The translations under genes were made by a program, and so were the position numbers. DNA of 64,000 nucleotides from Aeromicrobium yanjiei (GTDB lineage Bacteria; Actinomycetota; Actinomycetes; Propionibacteriales; Nocardioidaceae), in contig NZ_CP045737.1 of NCBI RefSeq assembly GCF_009649075.1, positions 2,542,001 through 2,606,000 on the forward strand. The letters run 5' to 3'. This document shows positions 1 to 11,857 of the stretch, one piece after another (position 1 is the stretch's first letter; each line of letters starts with the position of its first letter). The notes beneath the pieces were generated by a model that saw only the letters and a program-made list of their open reading frames with translations, was not told the origin of the DNA and searched no databases.

Positions 1-89
1 GATGACCTCGCGCGCCTGACCCGACCACACGACGCGGTCGGCAGCCACCAGCTCGATCTGCAGCGAGGACGTTGAATCGTTCGCGGCCA

Positions 90-90
<1 letters not shown>
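1..90 (-). CDS. atpC: ATP synthase F1 epsilon subunit, N-terminal fragment (gene runs off the window)
   Basis: Only the first 30 codons are present (MAANDSTSSLQIELVAADRV...). They match the start of an epsilon subunit, with the ELVAADRVVWSG strand typical of actinobacterial AtpC. Its ATG shares one base with the TGA of atpD (TGATG), so translation is probably coupled. Epsilon sits on the central stalk and restrains ATP hydrolysis. The identification rests on this short segment plus its place as the last gene of the atp operon. Confidence 0.88.
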
Positions 91-2479
<2,389 letters not shown>

Positions 2480-2481
2480 CG

Positions 2482-4122
2482 TCAGCCCCGCTTCTGCTTG
2501 ACGATCTGCTCCTGCGAGACGTCTTCGTCGGTCAGCGGGTCGAACTCTTCGTGACCGGCCTTGATCGAGTGGCCCTCAGAAGTCTCGAACTGATCGGTGA
2601 ACGAGTCGTACGCAGCCTCGAGAGCCTGCTTGTTGTCGTCCTCGAACTTGCCCGTCTCGCGGATCGCCGCGAGGACGTCGCTGTGCGAGCGCTTCAGGTA
2701 GTCCAGGAACTCGGACTCGAAGCGGCTGATGTCCTCGACCGGAACGGCGTCGAGCTTGCCCGACGAGGCGGCCCAGATCGAGACGACCTGGTTCTCCACG
2801 GGGAACGGAGCGTACTGACCCTGCTTGAACAGCTCCATGATGCGCTGACCACGGGCGAGCTGCTGCTTGGACGCGGCGTCGAGGTCCGAGGCGAACATCG
2901 CGAACGCCTCCATGGCGCGGTACTGCGCGAGCTCGACCTTCAGCGAACCGGTGACGGCCTTCATCGACTTCTGCATCGCTGCGCCACCGACCCGCGACAC
3001 CGAGATGCCGACGTCGACAGCGGGACGCTGGTTGGCGTTGAACAGGTCCGACTGCAGGAAGATCTGGCCGTCGGTGATCGAGATGACGTTGGTCGGGATG
3101 TAGGCCGACACGTCGTTGGCCTTCGTCTCGATGATCGGCAGACCGGTCATCGAGCCGGCGCCCAGCTCGTCGCTGAGCTTGGCGCAGCGCTCGAGCAGAC
3201 GCGAGTGCAGGTAGAACACGTCGCCCGGGTACGCCTCGCGTCCCGGCGGGCGACGCAGCAGCAGCGACACGGCGCGGTACGCCTCAGCCTGCTTCGACAG
3301 GTCGTCAAAGATGATGAGGACGTGCTTGCCCGCGTACATCCACTCCTGGCCGATGGCCGAGCCGGTGTAGGGGGCGAGGTACTTGAAGCCGGCCGAGTCC
3401 GAGGCGGGAGCCGCGACGATCGTCGTGTACTCCAGCGCGCCGGCCTCTTCGAGCGCTCCACGCACGGCGGCGATGGTCGAGCCCTTCTGACCGATCGCGA
3501 CGTAGATGCAGCGGACCTGCTTGGTCGGATCGCCCGACGCCCAGAACTCCTTCTGGTTGATGATCGTGTCGATCGCGATCGCGGTCTTGCCGGTCTGGCG
3601 GTCGCCGATGATCAGCTGGCGCTGGCCGCGGCCGATGGGCGTCAGCGAGTCGATCGCCTTCAGGCCCGTCATCATCGGCTCGTGGACGCTCTTGCGCTGC
3701 ATCACGTTGGGAGCCTGGAGCTCCAGCGCGCGACGCTTGTCGGTCTTGATCTCCCCGAGGCCGTCGATGGGCTTGCCCAGCGGGTCCACCACGCGGCCGA
3801 GGTAGGCGTCACCGACGGGGACCGAGAGGACCTCGCCCGTACGACGGACGGTCTGTCCCTCCTCGATGCCGGAGAACTCACCCAGGATGACGACGCCGAT
3901 CTCGCGAACGTCCAGGTTGAGCGCCAGGCCCAGGGTGCCGTCCTCGAACTCGAGGAGCTCGTTGGCCATGGCCGAGGGAAGACCCTCGACGCGGGCGATG
4001 CCGTCACCGGCGCTCGCCACGATGCCGACCTCTTCGGTCGATGCAGCGCTGGGCTTGTAGTCGGCCACGAACTTCTGCAATGCGTCGCGGATCTCGTCCG
4101 GACGGATCGTGAGTTCCGCCAT
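2482..4122 (-). CDS. atpA: ATP synthase F1 alpha subunit
   Basis: Alpha is the regulatory, nucleotide-binding subunit that alternates with beta in the F1 hexamer. The P-loop [11 protein letters not shown] and the downstream [18 protein letters not shown] segment are clear. The start at 4122 ([16 protein letters not shown]) gives 546 residues, the usual size. The frame stays open upstream, but that extension does not resemble alpha and would invade the 52-bp atpH-atpA gap. The C-terminus is rich in charged residues, as in other actinobacterial alpha subunits. Confidence 0.97.
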   Translation of the reverse strand: MAELTIRPDEIRDALQKFVADYKPSAASTEEVGIVASAGDGIARVEGLPSAMANELLEFEDGTLGLALNLDVREIGVVILGEFSGIEEGQTVRRTGEVLSVPVGDAYLGRVVDPLGKPIDGLGEIKTDKRRALELQAPNVMQRKSVHEPMMTGLKAIDSLTPIGRGQRQLIIGDRQTGKTAIAIDTIINQKEFWASGDPTKQVRCIYVAIGQKGSTIAAVRGALEEAGALEYTTIVAAPASDSAGFKYLAPYTGSAIGQEWMYAGKHVLIIFDDLSKQAEAYRAVSLLLRRPPGREAYPGDVFYLHSRLLERCAKLSDELGAGSMTGLPIIETKANDVSAYIPTNVISITDGQIFLQSDLFNANQRPAVDVGISVSRVGGAAMQKSMKAVTGSLKVELAQYRAMEAFAMFASDLDAASKQQLARGQRIMELFKQGQYAPFPVENQVVSIWAASSGKLDAVPVEDISRFESEFLDYLKRSHSDVLAAIRETGKFEDDNKQALEAAYDSFTDQFETSEGHSIKAGHEEFDPLTDEDVSQEQIVKQKRG

Positions 4123-4174
4123 GTGTCTGCCTGCCTTCTTGGATTTGGAGAAAGTGCTGTCGGGGAGGGTGTTA

Positions 4175-4975
4175 CTAGCCTGCAAGGCGCCTACGGGCGA
4201 TCTCAAGGCGGGTGGACATGGAGCCGTCGACAACCTCGCCGGCGACGGAGACGGTGATGCCTCCGATGACCGCTGGGTCGATGACGATGTTCAGGTGGAT
4301 GTCGCGCCCGTACTTCGCGGCCAGGGCGGCGGCGAGACGCTCCTCCTCGCCGGCGTCGAGCGCCGTGGCGACCCGCACCTCGGCGAGCAACCGGTTGCCA
4401 CGAGCGGCTGCGGTCTCGGCGAACGCTGCGAGCGCCCGCTCGAAGGACCCGGTACGTGCCGCGACGGCCTGGCTGGTGAGGGCCAACGTCGTGCCCGTGA
4501 CCTTGTCGCCGAGCAGATCGACCAGCAGCTGCGTCTTGGCCGCCACGGGCAGAGCCCGGTCGGAGACGGTCTGGCGCAGCTCGGCGTCGGACCGCACGAG
4601 GCGGCCGACCTCGAACAGCTCGGTCTCGACCGCGCTGAGCTCGCCCGCGGCGTCAGCCGCAGCGACCAGGGCGGTCACCCCGGCCAGCTCGAGACCGTCG
4701 CTCATGTCGCGACCCGAGGCCCACCGTCCGGTGGCCGCGATCTCGACGATCCTGGCCGCGTCCGGGCTGACCCGCGGGCCGAAGACCTGCTGGGCCAGTC
4801 CGGCCCTGGCCGGCGACTCGGTGGACGGGTCGGTCAGCACGCGACGCAGGACAGGGTTCTGGTCGAGCACGGCGACGACGCCGAACAGCTCACCGCCGAG
4901 GTCACCCAATCCGGACGTGACCGCGCCGACGGCGGCCAGGACCTCGTCGAGGGACTTCGCTGAAATGCCTCGCAT
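4175..4975 (-). CDS. atpH: ATP synthase F1 delta subunit
   Basis: Delta (OSCP-like) joins the F1 head to the peripheral stalk. The protein has 266 residues and is mostly alpha-helical. The C-terminal segment [50 protein letters not shown] is the family signature. Its ATG shares one base with the atpF stop, so the two stalk genes are probably coupled. In mycobacteria b and delta are fused in one gene; here they remain separate. Confidence 0.96.
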   Translation of the reverse strand: MRGISAKSLDEVLAAVGAVTSGLGDLGGELFGVVAVLDQNPVLRRVLTDPSTESPARAGLAQQVFGPRVSPDAARIVEIAATGRWASGRDMSDGLELAGVTALVAAADAAGELSAVETELFEVGRLVRSDAELRQTVSDRALPVAAKTQLLVDLLGDKVTGTTLALTSQAVAARTGSFERALAAFAETAAARGNRLLAEVRVATALDAGEEERLAAALAAKYGRDIHLNIVIDPAVIGGITVSVAGEVVDGSMSTRLEIARRRLAG

Positions 4976-5514
4976 CAGTTCGCCGACTCCTCGAGCTCGG
5001 CGATGAACCGCTCGACCGTACGCTTCTGAGCCGCGGAGTCGTCGAGAACCTCGCCGACGATGCGACCTGCGAGCGCGGTGGCCATGGATCCGACCTCACC
5101 CTTGAGCTGGGCGAGGACCTGAGCACGCTCGGCCTCGACCTGCGCGTGCGCGGTCGAGGTGATGCGCTCGGCCTCGGCCTGGGCCTGGGCCCGCAGCTCG
5201 GCGATGATCTGGGCCCCCTGCTCCTTGGCCTCCTCGCGGATGGCGGCAGCTTCCTGACGCGCTCCGGCGAGCTGGGCGGTGTACTCCTCGAGAGCGGCCT
5301 TGGCTTCCTTCTGGGCAGCCTGGGCCTCCTCGATACCGCCTTCGATGGCCGCGGTGCGGGCGGCGTACGCCTTCTCGAAGTTCGGGACGACGTACTTCCA
5401 GATCGCGAACACCACGATCGCGAAGACGACCAGACCGAGGACAAGCTCGCTCCATTCGACCGCGAGCGGGCTGTGCTCTTCACCCTCGGCAGCTGCGAGC
5501 AGTGTCGTAAACAT
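4975..5514 (-). CDS. atpF: ATP synthase Fo subunit b
   Basis: Subunit b forms the peripheral stalk. It has a single N-terminal membrane segment (about residues 22-44, ELVLGLVVFAIVVFAIWKYV) followed by a long Ala/Glu/Lys-rich coiled coil (EEAQAAQKEAKAALEEYTAQL). The length is 179 residues. It lies between atpE and atpH in the standard order. Confidence 0.96.
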   Translation of the reverse strand: MFTTLLAAAEGEEHSPLAVEWSELVLGLVVFAIVVFAIWKYVVPNFEKAYAARTAAIEGGIEEAQAAQKEAKAALEEYTAQLAGARQEAAAIREEAKEQGAQIIAELRAQAQAEAERITSTAHAQVEAERAQVLAQLKGEVGSMATALAGRIVGEVLDDSAAQKRTVERFIAELEESAN

Positions 5515-5537
5515 GGCGATTCCTGTCGGCTACTGGA

Positions 5538-5756
5538 TCAACTGAGGACGAAGGCGAGCGCGATGCCGATGATGGCCAGCGCCTCCGCGAGGGCGAAGCC
5601 CAGAATGGCGATTGCCTGCAGGCGAGCCTGCGCCTCGGGCTGACGTGCGACGCCGTTGATGTAGGCGGCGAAGATCAGGCCGATGCCGATGCCAGGACCG
5701 ATCGCGGCGAGGCCGTAGCCGATCATGTTCACTGAGCCGTTGAGAGTGCCGTCCAC
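5538..5756 (-). CDS. atpE: ATP synthase Fo subunit c (proteolipid)
   Basis: This is the ring-forming proteolipid. The 72 residues form two membrane helices joined by the polar loop ARQPEAQ. The glycine-rich first helix (GPGIGIGL, about 20-27) and the proton-carrying glutamate (E58 in [10 protein letters not shown]) are both present. It uses a GTG start preceded by GAAAGGAA. Small, very hydrophobic and full length. Confidence 0.97.
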   Translation of the reverse strand: MDGTLNGSVNMIGYGLAAIGPGIGIGLIFAAYINGVARQPEAQARLQAIAILGFALAEALAIIGIALAFVLS

Positions 5757-5833
5757 GGCATTTCCTTTCGTTGTGACGCAACTGTTGCGCCAAGGGGAGG
5801 AGCTATGAAGTTGTAGGTCTGGGGTGATCTTTG

Positions 5834-6640
5834 TCAGTGCTCGTCGGCGAGCGCGCCGCCAATGTACATCGCGGTGAGCAGCGTGAAGACGTACGCCTGC
5901 AGGAACATGACCAGCAGCTCCAGGAAGCTCACGAGGATGCCGAGGATGAACGACAGGATGCCGACGGGGGCGTACGCGAGCTTGTCGGACTCGAAGATGA
6001 GGTAGGCCGCGCCGGTCGAGAACAAGATGAGCAGCAGGTGGCCGGCGAACATGTTCGCGAACAGACGAAGGGCCAGCGTGGCGGGCCGCACGACGATGTT
6101 GGAGAGGAACTCGAGCGGGATGAGCAGGACCAGGATCGGGCCCTTCATGCCGCCGGGAACGGTCTGGCGACGCAGGTAGCCGAAGAATCCGTGGCGGGCG
6201 ATGCCCACACCGTTGTAGACGAACCAGGTCAGGGCCGCGAGGCCATAGACGTAGCTGATGCGCGAGAACGTCGGGAACTGCAGGAACGGGAACACGCCGT
6301 AGTAGTTGTTCACGAAGACGAACAGGAACAACGAGAACAGGTACGGCACGAACTTCATGAAGTCCTGCGTGCCGATCGAGTCACGGGCGATGCCGTTGCG
6401 GACGAAGCCGTAGACGGCCTCGCCGGCGAACTGCAGGCGGCCCGGGACGACGGCGGCCGGGCGGGCCATGACGTACGTGACCGCGATGATCAAGACGCCG
6501 GACAGGACGATCAGGAGCATCGACTTGGTGACGTCGAGGCCACCGATGCTGAACGCGGGCGGGAGCTGGAAGTTGCCCGGACCCGGGGCGGTGAAGCCTT
6601 CGGCTACGAAAGTCAGCGATGCTGCGGTCGTCACGTACAT
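5834..6640 (-). CDS. atpB: ATP synthase Fo subunit a
   Basis: Subunit a carries the two half-channels for protons. The 268-residue protein has five or six membrane helices. The helix with the essential arginine ([18 protein letters not shown]) and the C-terminal helix with [23 protein letters not shown] are recognisable. The ATG at 6640 is preceded at short distance by AAGGG. Upstream, 6641-6815 is 175 bp without a gene separating it from the AtpI-like gene. No convincing promoter is visible there, although an internal one is possible. Confidence 0.97.
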   Translation of the reverse strand: MYVTTAASLTFVAEGFTAPGPGNFQLPPAFSIGGLDVTKSMLLIVLSGVLIIAVTYVMARPAAVVPGRLQFAGEAVYGFVRNGIARDSIGTQDFMKFVPYLFSLFLFVFVNNYYGVFPFLQFPTFSRISYVYGLAALTWFVYNGVGIARHGFFGYLRRQTVPGGMKGPILVLLIPLEFLSNIVVRPATLALRLFANMFAGHLLLILFSTGAAYLIFESDKLAYAPVGILSFILGILVSFLELLVMFLQAYVFTLLTAMYIGGALADEH

Positions 6641-6815
6641 ACCCTTCAGATGGCGCGGTCACTAGTCGGTGCGGCTACGGCCTGCGTCATGCTATGCGGA
6701 ACCGGCGGCCCCGCTGGCGTCAGTGGCCCGCGGTGCTGTCTGATGCCACAAGGGACGCGACTCCACGACCAAGTCTTGGTTGTTCCCGTCCTTGCGCGCT
6801 CAGGTTATCAGGCCC

Positions 6816-7220
6816 TCAGCGTTCGCTGTCGTCCAGGTCGTAGGTGGGGATCCTGGCCCGCTGCGACGCGCGCACCTGCAGGAACGTCCACGCGAGCGTG
6901 GCGACGATGACGGTGGCGCCCAGCGATCGACCATCCAGGTGTGCGCCCACGCCGTCGCGGTCGAACAGGACCGAGAACAGGGCGAGCAGCGCGATCACCT
7001 TGGTGAGGAAGAACATCATCGCGACGATCAAGGACAGGTGCGGGCTGACCTTGGTCACGGGGCCGAGGGCAGCCGGACTGGAGGCGAAGAACAGGCAGAC
7101 GATCACTCCGCCCACGAGCGCGCCGGCGACTCCGTCCCCGCCCTCGCGCAGCCCCGCCACGACGGCACAGAGCGCCGTCACGACCAGAGTTGGCAGCACC
7201 ACGGTGCGCAGCGTGGTCAT
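6816..7220 (-). CDS. AtpI-like small membrane protein at the head of the ATP synthase operon
   Basis: This 134-residue protein has four hydrophobic segments and a charged C-terminus (RIPTYDLDDSER). Its place between wecA and atpB matches Rv1303 of M. tuberculosis, an AtpI-like protein. AtpI proteins are thought to help assemble the c-ring or carry Mg2+. No catalytic motif is visible, so the role is inferred from position and topology. No good ribosome-binding site precedes the ATG. A six-codon frame (MNENTR, starting at 7237 inside the wecA stop) ends in a TGA overlapping this ATG, which could pass ribosomes along. Confidence 0.75.
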   Translation of the reverse strand: MTTLRTVVLPTLVVTALCAVVAGLREGGDGVAGALVGGVIVCLFFASSPAALGPVTKVSPHLSLIVAMMFFLTKVIALLALFSVLFDRDGVGAHLDGRSLGATVIVATLAWTFLQVRASQRARIPTYDLDDSER

Positions 7221-7233
7221 CGGGTGTTCTCGT

Positions 7234-8355
7234 TCATGACCAGACCTTCTCTTCGAGCTTGGGGAGCAGGAACACTGCAGCGATCGTCAGGACGGCCAAG
7301 GCGCCGAAGCCGGCGATCGACTGCCAGCCGCTGAACAGGCTGATCACGACGCTGCCGAACGCCACGAGTCCCGCGAAGGTGTACATCAGCAGGACGGCGC
7401 GGCGGTGCGAGTGGCCGATCTCCAGCAGGCGGTGGTGGATGTGCATCTTGTCGGGGCTGAACGGCGACCGGCCGGCGCGCGTCCGTCGTACGACGGCGAG
7501 CGCGAGGTCGACGAACGGCACGAGCAGGATCGTGAACGGCAGGATCAGCGGCAGCAGGGCCGGCAGGAAGCTGGCCTCCGCTCCCCCGATGCCCTCGGAG
7601 AGCTCGGTCGCCGGGAACTGGCCGGTGAGGCTGATCGACGAGCAGGCGAGCACGAAGCCGATCAGCATCGATCCGGAGTCGCCGATGAACATCCGGGCCG
7701 GGAAGAAGTTGTGGGGCAGGATGCCGATGCAGGCTCCTGCGAGCGCGGCCGTCAGCAGGGCGGCCGCGATCGCGCGGGTCTCGCCGTTCTCGACCGCGAG
7801 CACGAATGCGTACGCGAAGAAGGCCACTGCGCCGATCGCGACCATGCCCGCGGCGAGGCCGTCGAGCCCGTCGACGAAGTTCACCGCGTTCGCCGTGCCC
7901 ACGATCAGGAGCACCGTGAAGATCATGGCCTGCACCTGGTCGAGACCGATGTAGTTGCCGTACATCGGCAGGTAGACGAACTGCACGCCCTGCGCGACGA
8001 CGATGACCCCGGCGAGGACCTGGCCGGCGAACTTGCTGAGCGCATCGAGCTCGTAGAGGTCGTCCACGATGCCGACCAGGCAGATGACCGCCCCTCCCAG
8101 CACGACGGCACGCGCGTCCTTGAAGACGCCGTCGTCCGCCAGGGAGAGGAATGGCAGGTGGGTCGCGACGAGATAGGCCGCGAGGATGCCACCCAGGATC
8201 GCGGGTCCTCCGAAGTACGGGGTCGGGATCGCGTGCACGTCGCGGTCACGGACCCGCGCGACGGCACCGTAGCGGTACGCGGCCTGGCGGGCGATCGAGG
8301 CCAGGAGGTACGTGACGCCGAGGGCGATGCCGAAGACGACGAGGTATTCCCTCAC
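7234..8355 (-). CDS. wecA: WecA/Rfe-type polyprenyl-phosphate GlcNAc-1-phosphate transferase (MraY family)
   Basis: The enzyme moves a sugar-1-phosphate, probably GlcNAc-1-P, from UDP-sugar to decaprenyl phosphate at the inner membrane, the first step of arabinogalactan or teichoic-acid linker synthesis. The 373-residue protein has about ten membrane helices. Family motifs are present: HAIPTPYFGG near the N-terminus, NAVNFVDGLDGLAAG with the acidic pair, FIGDSGSMLIGF, and the HIHHRLLEIGHSHRRAV loop. The GTG start overlaps the sua5 stop as GTGA. The same neighbours flank Rv1302 (rfe) in M. tuberculosis. The exact sugar substrate is inferred. Confidence 0.88.
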   Translation of the reverse strand: MREYLVVFGIALGVTYLLASIARQAAYRYGAVARVRDRDVHAIPTPYFGGPAILGGILAAYLVATHLPFLSLADDGVFKDARAVVLGGAVICLVGIVDDLYELDALSKFAGQVLAGVIVVAQGVQFVYLPMYGNYIGLDQVQAMIFTVLLIVGTANAVNFVDGLDGLAAGMVAIGAVAFFAYAFVLAVENGETRAIAAALLTAALAGACIGILPHNFFPARMFIGDSGSMLIGFVLACSSISLTGQFPATELSEGIGGAEASFLPALLPLILPFTILLVPFVDLALAVVRRTRAGRSPFSPDKMHIHHRLLEIGHSHRRAVLLMYTFAGLVAFGSVVISLFSGWQSIAGFGALAVLTIAAVFLLPKLEEKVWS

Positions 8356-9014
8356 GCGGTGCCCTCGGTGCTGTCCTTGGCGGGCTCGATCGTGTTGTTG
8401 AACCGGTGGAGGACGTCCAGCGGGACAGCCCCCTGGCGCAGGATGCGCGGGGTCGCGCCGGTCGCGTCCAGGATCGTCGACGGCACGCCCGACGTGGTCG
8501 GCCCACCGTCGAGGTAGACCGCGACCCGGCCGCCCAGCATGTCCTGGGCCTGCTCGATCGTCTGCGCGGCGGGCAGGCCGGTCGTGTTGGCGCTGCTGAC
8601 CGCCAGGGGGCCGGTCTGCTTGAGCAGTGCGAGGGCGCGCTTGTCGTCGGGCATGCGCACTGCGACGGTGTTGTGGGTGTCACCGAGGTCCCAGGTCAGG
8701 GACGCCTGCTGGTGGCAGATGATCGTCAGCGGGCCCGGCCACAGCGCCTCGACCGCCGACCGCAGCCACGCAGGAATGTTGGTCGCGAGCGCGTCGAGCG
8801 TCGTCGGGGCGCCGATCAGGACCGGTGGCGGCATGTCACGGCCTCGCCCCTTGGCGTCGAGGAGGTTCTGCACCGCCCGCGGCGAGAAGGCGTCGGCCGC
8901 GATGCCGTAGACCGTGTCGGTCGGGAGGACGACGAGCTTGCCCTCCTCGAGCGCGGCCTGGGCGGCCAGCAGGCCTCGGTCGAACTCCTCGTCCACGCTG
9001 CAGTCGAACTTCAC
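8352..9014 (-). CDS. sua5: L-threonylcarbamoyladenylate synthase (Sua5/YrdC family)
   Basis: It makes threonylcarbamoyl-AMP from threonine, bicarbonate and ATP for the t6A37 modification of ANN-decoding tRNAs. The 220-residue protein is the short, YrdC-domain form. Visible motifs are LVVLPTDTVYGIAADAF, the basic KGRGRDMPPPVLI loop, and the SSAN motif (GPLAVSSANTTG). The GTG at 9014 lies 6 bp after a good -10 (TAGGAT), so the gene is probably read from a leaderless mRNA. It is followed by wecA with a 4-bp overlap. Its threonine substrate is notable given the damaged threonine genes nearby. Confidence 0.93.
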   Translation of the reverse strand: MKFDCSVDEEFDRGLLAAQAALEEGKLVVLPTDTVYGIAADAFSPRAVQNLLDAKGRGRDMPPPVLIGAPTTLDALATNIPAWLRSAVEALWPGPLTIICHQQASLTWDLGDTHNTVAVRMPDDKRALALLKQTGPLAVSSANTTGLPAAQTIEQAQDMLGGRVAVYLDGGPTTSGVPSTILDATGATPRILRQGAVPLDVLHRFNNTIEPAKDSTEGTA

Positions 9015-9020
9015 CCATTC

Positions 9021-9026
9021 ATCCTA
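9021..9026 (-). promoter_or_regulatory. -10 element of a probable leaderless sua5 promoter
   Basis: TAGGAT on the minus strand ends 6 bp before the GTG of sua5. That spacing would put the transcription start at the start codon. No clear -35 is seen. Confidence 0.5.
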
Positions 9027-9064
9027 GGCGCAGCCCCGTCCCCGCCCGTCACCCACAACCGCCG

Positions 9065-9256
9065 ACGAGTCACGTACGGATGCCCACGAGTCACGTATGG
9101 ACGCTGACGAGTCACGTACGGACGCCCACGAGTCACGTACGGACGCCCACGAGTCACGTGCGGATGCCGAACGTGACTCGTCAGCGGTCGTGGGTGACTC
9201 GTCAGCGGTCGTACGTGACTCGTCAGCGGTCGTGCGTGACTCGTGGGCGGTCGGGG
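9065..9256. repeat. Inverted tandem array of 21-bp units (array 1)
   Basis: Five forward units start at 9065, 9086, 9107, 9128 and 9149, exactly 21 bp apart, with core GAGTCACGTACGGACGCCC. They are followed by four inverted units whose GTGACTC cores lie at 9173, 9194, 9215 and 9236, again 21 bp apart. Units are contiguous with no spacers. A transcript across it could fold into a long hairpin. It fills the 249-bp gap between the sua5 start and the next minus-strand gene. The same unit recurs at 48725-48950. Function unknown. Confidence 0.9.
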
Positions 9257-9263
9257 TGAGTGG

Positions 9264-9806
9264 TCAGAACCAGCTGACGTGGTGGAGCAGGAAGGCGATC
9301 GCGAGGAACTGGATCAGTCGCCCGGTGAAGACCATCGTCAGGAACAGCCACTGCGGCTGCTTGGACGCGCCGGCGAGGATCGTCACGATCGCCAGCGGAG
9401 GAACGCCCGTGAGCGAGGACATGAACGCCGTGAGGCCGCCCGAGTAGGGCCGGTCGAGCAGGGTCAGCAGCCAGTCGCTGGCCCTCTTGATCCCGCGGGA
9501 CAGCCGGGTCCGCGCGAGCCGGCGGCCGGCGGCCCGCATCTTGAGCGACACGCCGTTGCGAGGCGGGCGCGGCTCCACCATCCGGATCTTGTTGGTCCCC
9601 CGCCGGGCCAGCTGGAAGACGAACATCTTGCCGATCGTCGTCGCGATGACGTGGACGAGGATCAAGAACGCCAGGAAGGGCCGACTGTCCACGGTCGCAC
9701 CGATCGCCACGACGTAGAGCTCGGCATTGATGAAGACCGGCAGGACGGCCGCTCCGAGACCGACGGCGATGGCAGAGCCGATCAGTCCCAGCTCTTCGAG
9801 GCCCAT
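9264..9806 (-). CDS. VTT/DedA-like membrane protein, function unknown
   Basis: The 180-residue protein has an N-terminal membrane segment (GLIGSAIAVGLGAAVLPVFINAELYVVAIGA) and a hydrophobic C-terminal half. In the latter, SSLTGVPPLAIVTILAGASK...FTGRLIQFLAIAF resembles the re-entrant loop and terminal helix of VTT (SNARE-associated Golgi, YqaA/DedA-like) proteins. I chose the ATG at 9806 (MGLEELGLIG), 13 bp after the prmC stop. The longer open frame upstream is the prmC sequence in another frame. A lipid scramblase or flippase role would be typical of VTT proteins, but the match is judged by eye. Confidence 0.6.
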   Translation of the reverse strand: MGLEELGLIGSAIAVGLGAAVLPVFINAELYVVAIGATVDSRPFLAFLILVHVIATTIGKMFVFQLARRGTNKIRMVEPRPPRNGVSLKMRAAGRRLARTRLSRGIKRASDWLLTLLDRPYSGGLTAFMSSLTGVPPLAIVTILAGASKQPQWLFLTMVFTGRLIQFLAIAFLLHHVSWF

Positions 9807-9819
9807 GATGCGTCTGAGC

Positions 9820-10671
9820 CTAGCGGCGGGGCTTCGTCGCGGTGACGAAGCGGGGACGCTCGGCCAGGTCGCGGTGATCGCGGACGTCAGCCCAGCGCGG
9901 CGCGAAGACAGCTGGGGCCGACTCGCCCTGCGCGTCCGCATGCTCGGCGCCGACCACTCCACCCGGCTTCAACAGCCGCCACGCGACCTTGTCGACGACC
10001 CGCATCGCGTCCAGGCCGTCGTCGCCTGACCAGAGCGCCAGCGCGGGATCGTGGTCACGCGCCTCGGGCGCCACGCTCTCCCACGCGTCCAGCGGGATGT
10101 ACGGCGGGTTGGCGACGACGACATCCACCTGACCATCGAGATCGGGGAACGCGTCGGCCATGTCGCCGAGCCGCAGATCGACGCCCGTCCCGGCCAGGTT
10201 GCGCTGGGCCCACTCGTACGCCGGCTCGTCGAGCTCGACCGCGTGCACCTGCGCGCCGGGCACCTCATGGACGACCGACAGCGAGATCGCACCGGCGCCG
10301 GCGCAGAGCTCGACCACGACCGGAGACTCCAGCGTCTTGGCGTGCTCGATCGCCCAGCCGGCCAGCAGCTCGGTCTCCGGACGCGGGACGAACACCCCGG
10401 GCCCGACCTCGACGTCGACATAGCGGAAGGCCGCCGAGCCCGTGAGGTGCTGCAGCGGGACGCGCGACGCACGGGCGGTCACCATCGCGGTGAACGTCTT
10501 CACCTGCAGCCCGTTGGGCTTCGCGCTGCTCATCAGCATCATCCGGGGTACGCCGGTGACGTGGCTCAGCAGCACCTCGGCGTCGTGACGGGGGGACGAC
10601 ACTCCCCCGGCCTCGAGCTCGGCCGTCGCCTGCTCGAGCAGGCGCTCGGCCTGCGTGCGGACGGTGCTCAT
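9820..10671 (-). CDS. prmC: Peptide chain release factor N5-glutamine methyltransferase
   Basis: PrmC methylates the glutamine of the GGQ motif of release factors using S-adenosylmethionine. The NPPY catalytic motif is at about residues 188-191 (VVVANPPYIPL). An SAM-binding segment is present (VVELCAGAGAISL, about 118-130), as is the N-terminal helical release-factor-binding domain. It is 283 residues long. It lies 10 bp downstream of its substrate gene prfA, the usual arrangement. Confidence 0.96.
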   Translation of the reverse strand: MSTVRTQAERLLEQATAELEAGGVSSPRHDAEVLLSHVTGVPRMMLMSSAKPNGLQVKTFTAMVTARASRVPLQHLTGSAAFRYVDVEVGPGVFVPRPETELLAGWAIEHAKTLESPVVVELCAGAGAISLSVVHEVPGAQVHAVELDEPAYEWAQRNLAGTGVDLRLGDMADAFPDLDGQVDVVVANPPYIPLDAWESVAPEARDHDPALALWSGDDGLDAMRVVDKVAWRLLKPGGVVGAEHADAQGESAPAVFAPRWADVRDHRDLAERPRFVTATKPRR

Positions 10672-10681
10672 GCTCGCGTGC

Positions 10682-11767
10682 TCACGACCCGGACTCGACC
10701 GACGCGAGGCGCTCGGCCAGCTCGGCGTCGACCAGGGACTTGATGACGTCGTCGAGCGCGCCGTCCATCACCTGGTCGAGGTTGTACGCCTTGAAACCGG
10801 TGCGGTGGTCCGACAGCCGGTTCTCCGGGAAGTTGTACGTACGGATGCGCTCGGAGCGGTCGACCGTGCGGATCTGCGACTTGCGCACGTCCGACGCCTC
10901 GGCATCCGCAGTGGCCTGGGCCGCCTCGAGCAGCCGCGCCCGCAGGATGCGCATCGCCTGCTCCTTGTTCTGCAGCTGGCTCTTCTCGTTCTGGCAGCTC
11001 GCGACGATGCCGGTCGGCACGTGCGTGATGCGGACGGCCGAGTCGGTCGTGTTGACGCTCTGGCCGCCGGGACCCGACGAGCGGTAGACGTCGATGCGCA
11101 GGTCGCTGTCGTGGATCTCGACGTCGATGTCCTCGGCCTCGGCCAGCACGAGGACGCCGGCCGCCGACGTGTGGATGCGGCCCTGCGACTCGGTGACGGG
11201 GACGCGCTGGACGCGGTGCACGCCGCCCTCGAACTTCAGCAGCGCGTGGGGAGCCTCCCCCGGCTCGGGCGTGCCCTTGGCCTTGACCGCCATCGTCACG
11301 GACTTGTAACCGCCCAGCGCCGACTCGGTCGCATCGAGGATCTCGGTCTTCCAGCCGCGCTGCTCGGCGTAGCGGGAGTACATCCGCAGGAGGTCGCCGG
11401 CGAACAGCGCCGACTCCTCGCCGCCCTCGCCGCCCTTGATCTCCAGGATCACGTCCTTGGCGTCGGCCGGGTCGCGCGGCACCAGCAGGCGCTGCAGCCG
11501 CTCGGACAGCTGGTGGAGCCGCGGCTCCAGGGTCTCGACCTCCGCGGCGAACGACTCGTCCTCGGAGGCCAGCTCACGGGCGGCCTCGAGGTCGTCGGTG
11601 ACCTGCTGGAACTCGCGGTACGTCTTGACGATCGCGGACAGCTCGGCGTAGCGCTGGCCGAGCCGCTTGGCCAGTCCGGGGTCGGAGTGCACCGACGGGT
11701 CGGCCATGCGCTGCTCGAGCTCGGCGTGCTCGGCGACGAGCGAGTCGACTGCCTCGAACATGGACAT
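10682..11767 (-). CDS. prfA: Peptide chain release factor 1
   Basis: RF1 ends translation at UAA and UAG. The catalytic GGQ lies at about 234-236 (GPGGQSVN). The codon-reading tripeptide is PVT at about 190-192 ([10 protein letters not shown]), which marks RF1 rather than RF2. At 361 residues it is full length. A strong hairpin (11810-11848) separates it from rpmE, so prfA may be reached by read-through or have its own promoter. It is followed by prmC. Confidence 0.97.
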   Translation of the reverse strand: MSMFEAVDSLVAEHAELEQRMADPSVHSDPGLAKRLGQRYAELSAIVKTYREFQQVTDDLEAARELASEDESFAAEVETLEPRLHQLSERLQRLLVPRDPADAKDVILEIKGGEGGEESALFAGDLLRMYSRYAEQRGWKTEILDATESALGGYKSVTMAVKAKGTPEPGEAPHALLKFEGGVHRVQRVPVTESQGRIHTSAAGVLVLAEAEDIDVEIHDSDLRIDVYRSSGPGGQSVNTTDSAVRITHVPTGIVASCQNEKSQLQNKEQAMRILRARLLEAAQATADAEASDVRKSQIRTVDRSERIRTYNFPENRLSDHRTGFKAYNLDQVMDGALDDVIKSLVDAELAERLASVESGS

Positions 11768-11809
11768 GGGCGGCTCCTGGGGTGCGCTGGCGTGAAGGGG
11801 ACGAACGAC

Positions 11810-11848
11810 AGCGCCGACCCGCGCCCGAGAGGGGCGGGGGTCGGCGCT
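11810..11848 (-). terminator. Strong hairpin between rpmE and prfA
   Basis: Arms AGCGCCGACCC and GGGTCGGCGCT pair perfectly over 11 bp, with further GC pairing inside and a GAGA tip. There is no clear U-tract, as is common in actinobacteria. It begins 10 bp after the rpmE stop, so it may terminate or attenuate transcription before prfA. Confidence 0.65.
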
Positions 11849-11857
11849 GGGAGGTCG

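Noticed and set aside
9015..9064. Conserved T-box or riboswitch before sua5
   Set aside because: The -10 sits 6 bp from the start codon, leaving no room for a leader, and no T-box sequence was found.
9065..9256. CRISPR array
   Set aside because: Units are contiguous at 21 bp with no unique spacers, half are inverted, and there are no cas genes in the window.
9097..9447. Protein-coding frame through the 21-bp array giving a seven-residue repeat (DESRTDAH)
   Set aside because: The period of 21 bp keeps several frames open on both strands automatically. There is no ribosome site, and the frame runs antisense through the VTT-like gene.
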